Below are positions 59,136 to 62,271 of a DNA stretch of 62,271 nucleotides, piece after piece; the first letter of the stretch is position 1; each line of letters opens with the position of its first letter. The stretch covers positions 1 to 62,271 of the forward strand of contig JALCRK010000016.1 of the NCBI GenBank assembly GCA_022652485.1, in the 5' to 3' direction. Position numbers and translations under genes: made by a program. The stretch comes from Sphingobium sp. Its GTDB lineage: Bacteria > Pseudomonadota > Alphaproteobacteria > Sphingomonadales > Sphingomonadaceae. The notes under the pieces were generated by a model. The model saw only the letters and a program-made list of their open reading frames with translations. It was not told the DNA's origin and made no database searches.

Positions 59136-60779
59136 ATGACCGATTCCCCGCCTAACAGCACCGGCAGCGCCTATCGCGTGCTCGCGCGCAAATACCGGCC
59201 GCAGACCTTCGGCGAGCTGATCGGGCAGGACGCGATGGTGCAGACGCTGGGCAATGCGATCCGGCGCGGGCGCCTGGCCCATGCCTTCCTGATGACCGGC
59301 GTGCGGGGTGTCGGCAAGACCTCCACCGCGCGGCTCATTGCCAAGGCGCTCAATTGCATCGGGCCGGATGGGCAGGGCGGCCCGACGATCGACCCTTGCG
59401 GGCAGTGCGAGCCGTGCAAGGCGATTGCCGAGGGGCGGCACATCGACGTGATCGAGATGGACGCCGCTTCCCACACCGGCGTCGACGATGTGCGCGAGAT
59501 CATCGAGGCGGTACGCTATGCCGCCGTCTCGGCGCGCTATAAGGTCTATATCATCGACGAAGTGCACATGCTCTCCAAGAACGCCTTCAACGCGCTGTTG
59601 AAGACGCTGGAAGAGCCGCCCGCCCATGTAAAATTCCTGTTCGCCACCACCGAGGTCAACAAGGTGCCGGTGACGGTCCTTTCCCGCTGCCAGCGCTTCG
59701 ATCTGCGGCGGATTTCGGCGGAGAAGCTCGCCGCGCATTTCGCCCATGTCGTGGCGCAAGAAGGCGTGGCGGCGGAAGAGGAGGCGCTGGCGCTGATCGC
59801 GCAGGCGGCGGAAGGCTCCGCGCGCGATGGCCTCTCGATCCTCGATCAGGCGATCGCCCATGCCGAAACCGAAGGCGCGGGCGATGCGTCGCTCGTCACC
59901 GCCCAGCAGGTGCGCGACATGCTCGGGCTTTCGGACCGGGGTGCCATCCGCCGCCTGTTCGCGCTGCTGCTGGAAGGCGATGCGTCCGGCGCACTCGCTC
60001 TCATGCGCGAGCAGCATGATCTTGGCGTCGAGCCTCTGGCCGTGCTGCGCGGCCTGCTGGAGACCGTGCACGGGGTGACCTTGCTGAAGGCGGGCGGGCG
60101 GGGCAGCGATCCCGCGCAGTCGGTCGAGGAACGCGAGGCCTTTGCCGAATGGGCGAGCCAGCTCGGCTTCGCGCCGTTGCACCGGCTGTGGCAGTTGTTG
60201 CTCAAGGGCCATGACGAGGTCGTGCGTGCGGCGATGCCTGCAGAGGCGGCGGATATGGCGTTGCTGCGCCTGATCCACGCCGCGAGCCTGCCCGATCCCT
60301 CCGATCTTGCCCGGTTGTTGGAGGGAGGCGCGCAGATCGCTTCCGCCGCGCCCCCGGCTTCTTCCGCGGCTGCTCCGTCGCCCGCCCCACCAGCGGCGGC
60401 GATGCCATCGAGCTTCGAGGCATTGGTGCAGGCATTGTGGGATCGTAACAAGGGCTTGATTGCCGACGAGATAGAGCATTTCGTGCGACCTATCCGCTAT
60501 GCCCCGCCAGAGCTGGACTTCGAGCCGGCCAAGCCGATGGCACAGGATCAGATCGACCGCATTCGCCTGGCGATAGAGGAAGTGACGCGAGGACGGTGGC
60601 AGATGCGCGCCATGAGCGGGGACGCGCAGCCCACGATTATCGAACGGCGGGAACATGCCGAGCAGCAGGCGCGGGACGCTCTTCTCGGCCTCCCCGTAAT
60701 GCAGGCGGCGATGCAGGCCTTTCCCGACGCGGAATTGCTCGGGGCGGACGATACAGCGAAATGGAGCGAAAGCGCATGA
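59136..60779 (+). CDS. dnaX: DNA polymerase III subunit gamma/tau
   Basis: This is the clamp-loader ATPase. Walker A is GVRGVGKTSTARLIAKAL, and the zinc Cys are in CGQCEPCKAI together with the Cys of ALNC. Walker B is VYIIDEVHMLS and the sensor 1 region is FLFATTEVNKVPVTVLSRCQRF. The C-terminal part (from about 390) is Ala/Pro-rich linker plus a tau-like end. No slippery frameshift site was seen; 547 aa. It overlaps ybaB by four bases. Confidence 0.96.
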   Translation: MTDSPPNSTGSAYRVLARKYRPQTFGELIGQDAMVQTLGNAIRRGRLAHAFLMTGVRGVGKTSTARLIAKALNCIGPDGQGGPTIDPCGQCEPCKAIAEGRHIDVIEMDAASHTGVDDVREIIEAVRYAAVSARYKVYIIDEVHMLSKNAFNALLKTLEEPPAHVKFLFATTEVNKVPVTVLSRCQRFDLRRISAEKLAAHFAHVVAQEGVAAEEEALALIAQAAEGSARDGLSILDQAIAHAETEGAGDASLVTAQQVRDMLGLSDRGAIRRLFALLLEGDASGALALMREQHDLGVEPLAVLRGLLETVHGVTLLKAGGRGSDPAQSVEEREAFAEWASQLGFAPLHRLWQLLLKGHDEVVRAAMPAEAADMALLRLIHAASLPDPSDLARLLEGGAQIASAAPPASSAAAPSPAPPAAAMPSSFEALVQALWDRNKGLIADEIEHFVRPIRYAPPELDFEPAKPMAQDQIDRIRLAIEEVTRGRWQMRAMSGDAQPTIIERREHAEQQARDALLGLPVMQAAMQAFPDAELLGADDTAKWSESA

Positions 60780-61099
60780 AGGACTTGAACGAAATATTGG
60801 GCATGGCCCAGCGGGTGCAGGAGGAGCTGACCCGCGCGCAGGACAATCTCGACAAGATCGAGGTGGAAGGGCTCGCGGGCGGCGGTGTGGTCAAGGTGCG
60901 TGCTACCGCCAAGGGCCGCATCGTTGGCGTCTCGATCGACGAGAGCCTGCTCGCCCCTTCCGAAAAGCAGATCCTTGAGGATCTCGTCGCCGCTGCCTTC
61001 AACGACGCGCGCAAGAAGGCGGACGAAGCCTCGAACAGCGAGATGAGCAAGATGACCAGCGGCCTGCCGCTGCCCCCCGGCTTCAAGCTGCCGTTCTGA
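60776..61099 (+). CDS. ybaB: YbaB/EbfC nucleoid-associated protein
   Basis: This small DNA-binding protein has the family layout: MKDLNEILGMAQRVQEELTR, then VKVRATAKGRIVGVSIDESL and a Pro-rich end PLPPGFKLPF. 107 aa is normal. Its ATG overlaps the dnaX stop (ATGA), as in many bacteria; a longer in-frame start (60762) is less likely. Confidence 0.94.
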   Translation: MKDLNEILGMAQRVQEELTRAQDNLDKIEVEGLAGGGVVKVRATAKGRIVGVSIDESLLAPSEKQILEDLVAAAFNDARKKADEASNSEMSKMTSGLPLPPGFKLPF

Positions 61100-61215
61100 G
61101 AAGTCGAGTGCGTGAAAGGGTAATTCTATCTTCAGTTTTTGTGCCGAAGATGCCGCGCCATTGATCGGCGCGCTATAGAACACAATATAGGGTTTGCGTC
61201 CGTCAAGGATGCGTG

Positions 61216-62271
61216 ATGGAGAATAGACAAGCAATGCAATTCCCGCTGCTGCCCCTGCGCGATATCGTCGTCTTTCCGCAGATGATCGTTCCCCTGTTCG
61301 TCGGGCGCGACAAAAGTGTCGTGGCACTCGAGAAGGCGATGGAGGCCGACAAGGAAATCTTCCTCGTGTCGCAGCTTGATCCCGCCGAGGATGATCCCGA
61401 CCGCGAGGCGCTTTATGACATGGGCGTCATCGCCACCGTTCTGCAGCTGCTCAAGCTTCCCGATGGCACCGTGCGCGTGCTCGTTGAGGGCAAGCAGCGC
61501 GCGCGCCTTACCGGGATATCCGCAGCGGAGGGTTTCGTTGAGGCTCAGGTGGAGGCCGTGGAGGAGCAGCCCGCGACCGGCCCTCAGGCCTCGGCGCTGA
61601 TGCGCTCCGTCGCGGATCAGTTCGAGAATTACGCCAAGCTCAACAAGAAGCTGCCCGCCGAGACGCCGGTACAGCTGCGCGAGATCGAGGACGCGGGCCG
61701 TCTCGCCGATGCGGTCGCGGCGCATGTCAACGTCAAGGTGTCGGACAAGCAGGCGCTGCTCACCGAAACTGACGCCGCCAAGCGGCTGGAGATGGTGTTC
61801 GCCTTCATGGAGGGCGAGCTTGGCGTGCTGCAGGTCGAGAAAAAGATCCGTGGCCGCGTCAAGCGCCAGATGGAGAAGACCCAGCGCGAATATTATTTGA
61901 ATGAGCAGCTGAAGGCGATCCAGCGCGAGCTGGGCGGGGCCGAGGGCGAAGAGGCCGACGAGATGGCCGAGCTTCAGGCCCGCATCAACAAGCTCAAGAT
62001 GACCAAGGAGGCCAAGGCCAAGGCCAATGCCGAGCTGAAGAAGCTCAAGTCGATGCAGCCCATGTCCGCCGAGGCGACCGTGGTGCGCAACTATCTCGAC
62101 GTGCTGCTCGGCCTGCCCTGGGGCAAGCGCAGCAAGGTGAAGAACGACCTCAAGCGCGCTCAGGAAATCCTCGATGCGGATCATTTCGCGCTTGAGAAGG
62201 TCAAGGACCGGATCGTCGAATATCTCGCGGTGCAGGCCCGCACCAACAAGCTGAAAGGCCCGATCCTGTGC
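61216..62271 (+). CDS. lon: Lon protease (ATP-dependent, 5' part only)
   Basis: The N-terminal LON substrate-binding domain (FPLLPLRDIVVFPQMIVPLF, RLLGISAAEG-type region TGISAAEGFVEAQVE) is followed by the helical linker (KMTKEAKAKANAELKKL). The frame runs off the end just before the expected Walker A (the window ends at LKGPIL). AAGGA lies eight bases before the ATG at 61216. The rest of the AAA and Ser-Lys protease domains lies outside. Lon degrades misfolded and regulatory proteins. Confidence 0.95.
   Translation, partial: MENRQAMQFPLLPLRDIVVFPQMIVPLFVGRDKSVVALEKAMEADKEIFLVSQLDPAEDDPDREALYDMGVIATVLQLLKLPDGTVRVLVEGKQRARLTGISAAEGFVEAQVEAVEEQPATGPQASALMRSVADQFENYAKLNKKLPAETPVQLREIEDAGRLADAVAAHVNVKVSDKQALLTETDAAKRLEMVFAFMEGELGVLQVEKKIRGRVKRQMEKTQREYYLNEQLKAIQRELGGAEGEEADEMAELQARINKLKMTKEAKAKANAELKKLKSMQPMSAEATVVRNYLDVLLGLPWGKRSKVKNDLKRAQEILDADHFALEKVKDRIVEYLAVQARTNKLKGPILC

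Noticed and set aside
59010..60656. Reverse ORF of 548 codons opposite dnaX
   Set aside because: dnaX motifs are on the forward strand; the reverse frame also covers the SRP RNA end.
59136..60779. Programmed frameshift in dnaX
   Set aside because: No run of A suitable for slippage was found before the linker, so separate gamma and tau products are not supported.
61132..62184. Reverse ORF of 350 codons at the right edge
   Set aside because: The forward frame is the N-terminal part of Lon, open to the end of the window.

Overview
The window reads as a chromosomal segment of an alphaproteobacterium of the sphingomonad group (Sphingomonadales). The basis is high GC, the order rpiB-glyA-nrdR-trmJ-rpsD, an EcfG-type GGAAC-N17-CGTT promoter, dnaX-ybaB-lon, and an exopolysaccharide locus with a Wzc-type tyrosine autokinase. 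The genus is not determined. No transposase, CRISPR array or complete integrase was seen.

Layout. (1) 1-1.55 kb: the tail of an unknown gene and two unrecognised genes, possibly the edge of an accessory segment. (2) 1.7-24.6 kb: an exopolysaccharide locus with two membrane acyltransferases, three GT4 and one GT2 glycosyltransferases, a DUF707 protein, four P-loop sulfotransferases, a secreted clan-A glycoside hydrolase, a Wzx-like flippase, a Wzy/ligase-like membrane protein, a Wzc-like BY-kinase, an outer-membrane beta-barrel, a nucleotidyltransferase-family protein, a prepilin peptidase and ManC. The strand changes repeatedly, with several convergent overlaps. The four sulfotransferases suggest a sulfated polymer. 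(3) 24.7-29.2 kb: a lipoprotein, then an FAD monooxygenase / metallo-beta-lactamase-fold / DUF2783 operon divergent from a LuxR-type regulator. (4) 29.2-33.3 kb: putA with a divergent Lrp-type regulator.

(5) 33.3-46.6 kb: an apparently complete N-methylglutamate (NMG) pathway for methylamine. It holds the four-subunit sarcosine-oxidase-like NMG dehydrogenase (soxB-D-A-G / mgdABCD), an XRE-cupin regulator, the three-part NMG synthase (mgsABC, also called glxBCD), a GmaS-type glutamine-synthetase homologue, a GlxA/AraC-type regulator, and one purU at each end. Together they would transfer the methylamine nitrogen to glutamate and release the methyl carbon through tetrahydrofolate as formate. 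That fits use of methylamine as nitrogen source. A broken gene overlaps the first purU start; its last ~80 codons are open and resemble the C-terminus of a folate enzyme such as methylenetetrahydrofolate reductase.

(6) 46.6-48.7 kb: a small AT-richer accessory segment ending at tRNA-Lys. It carries an XRE/ImmA-type metallopeptidase pair with a repeated GTAAA operator, two short ORFs (41 and 44 aa) and a dense set of hairpins. (7) 48.7-62.3 kb: housekeeping genes (folK, aguB, aguA, rpsD, trmJ-like, nrdR, glyA, rpiB), two small proteins (one behind an EcfG promoter), a hydrolase, two tandem cysteine desulfurases with a ferredoxin, the small SRP RNA, dnaX, ybaB and the 5' part of lon.

Starts were chosen by eye from family N-termini, ribosome-binding sites and gene spacing. 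All functional calls come from recognised motifs and context; no search was run.
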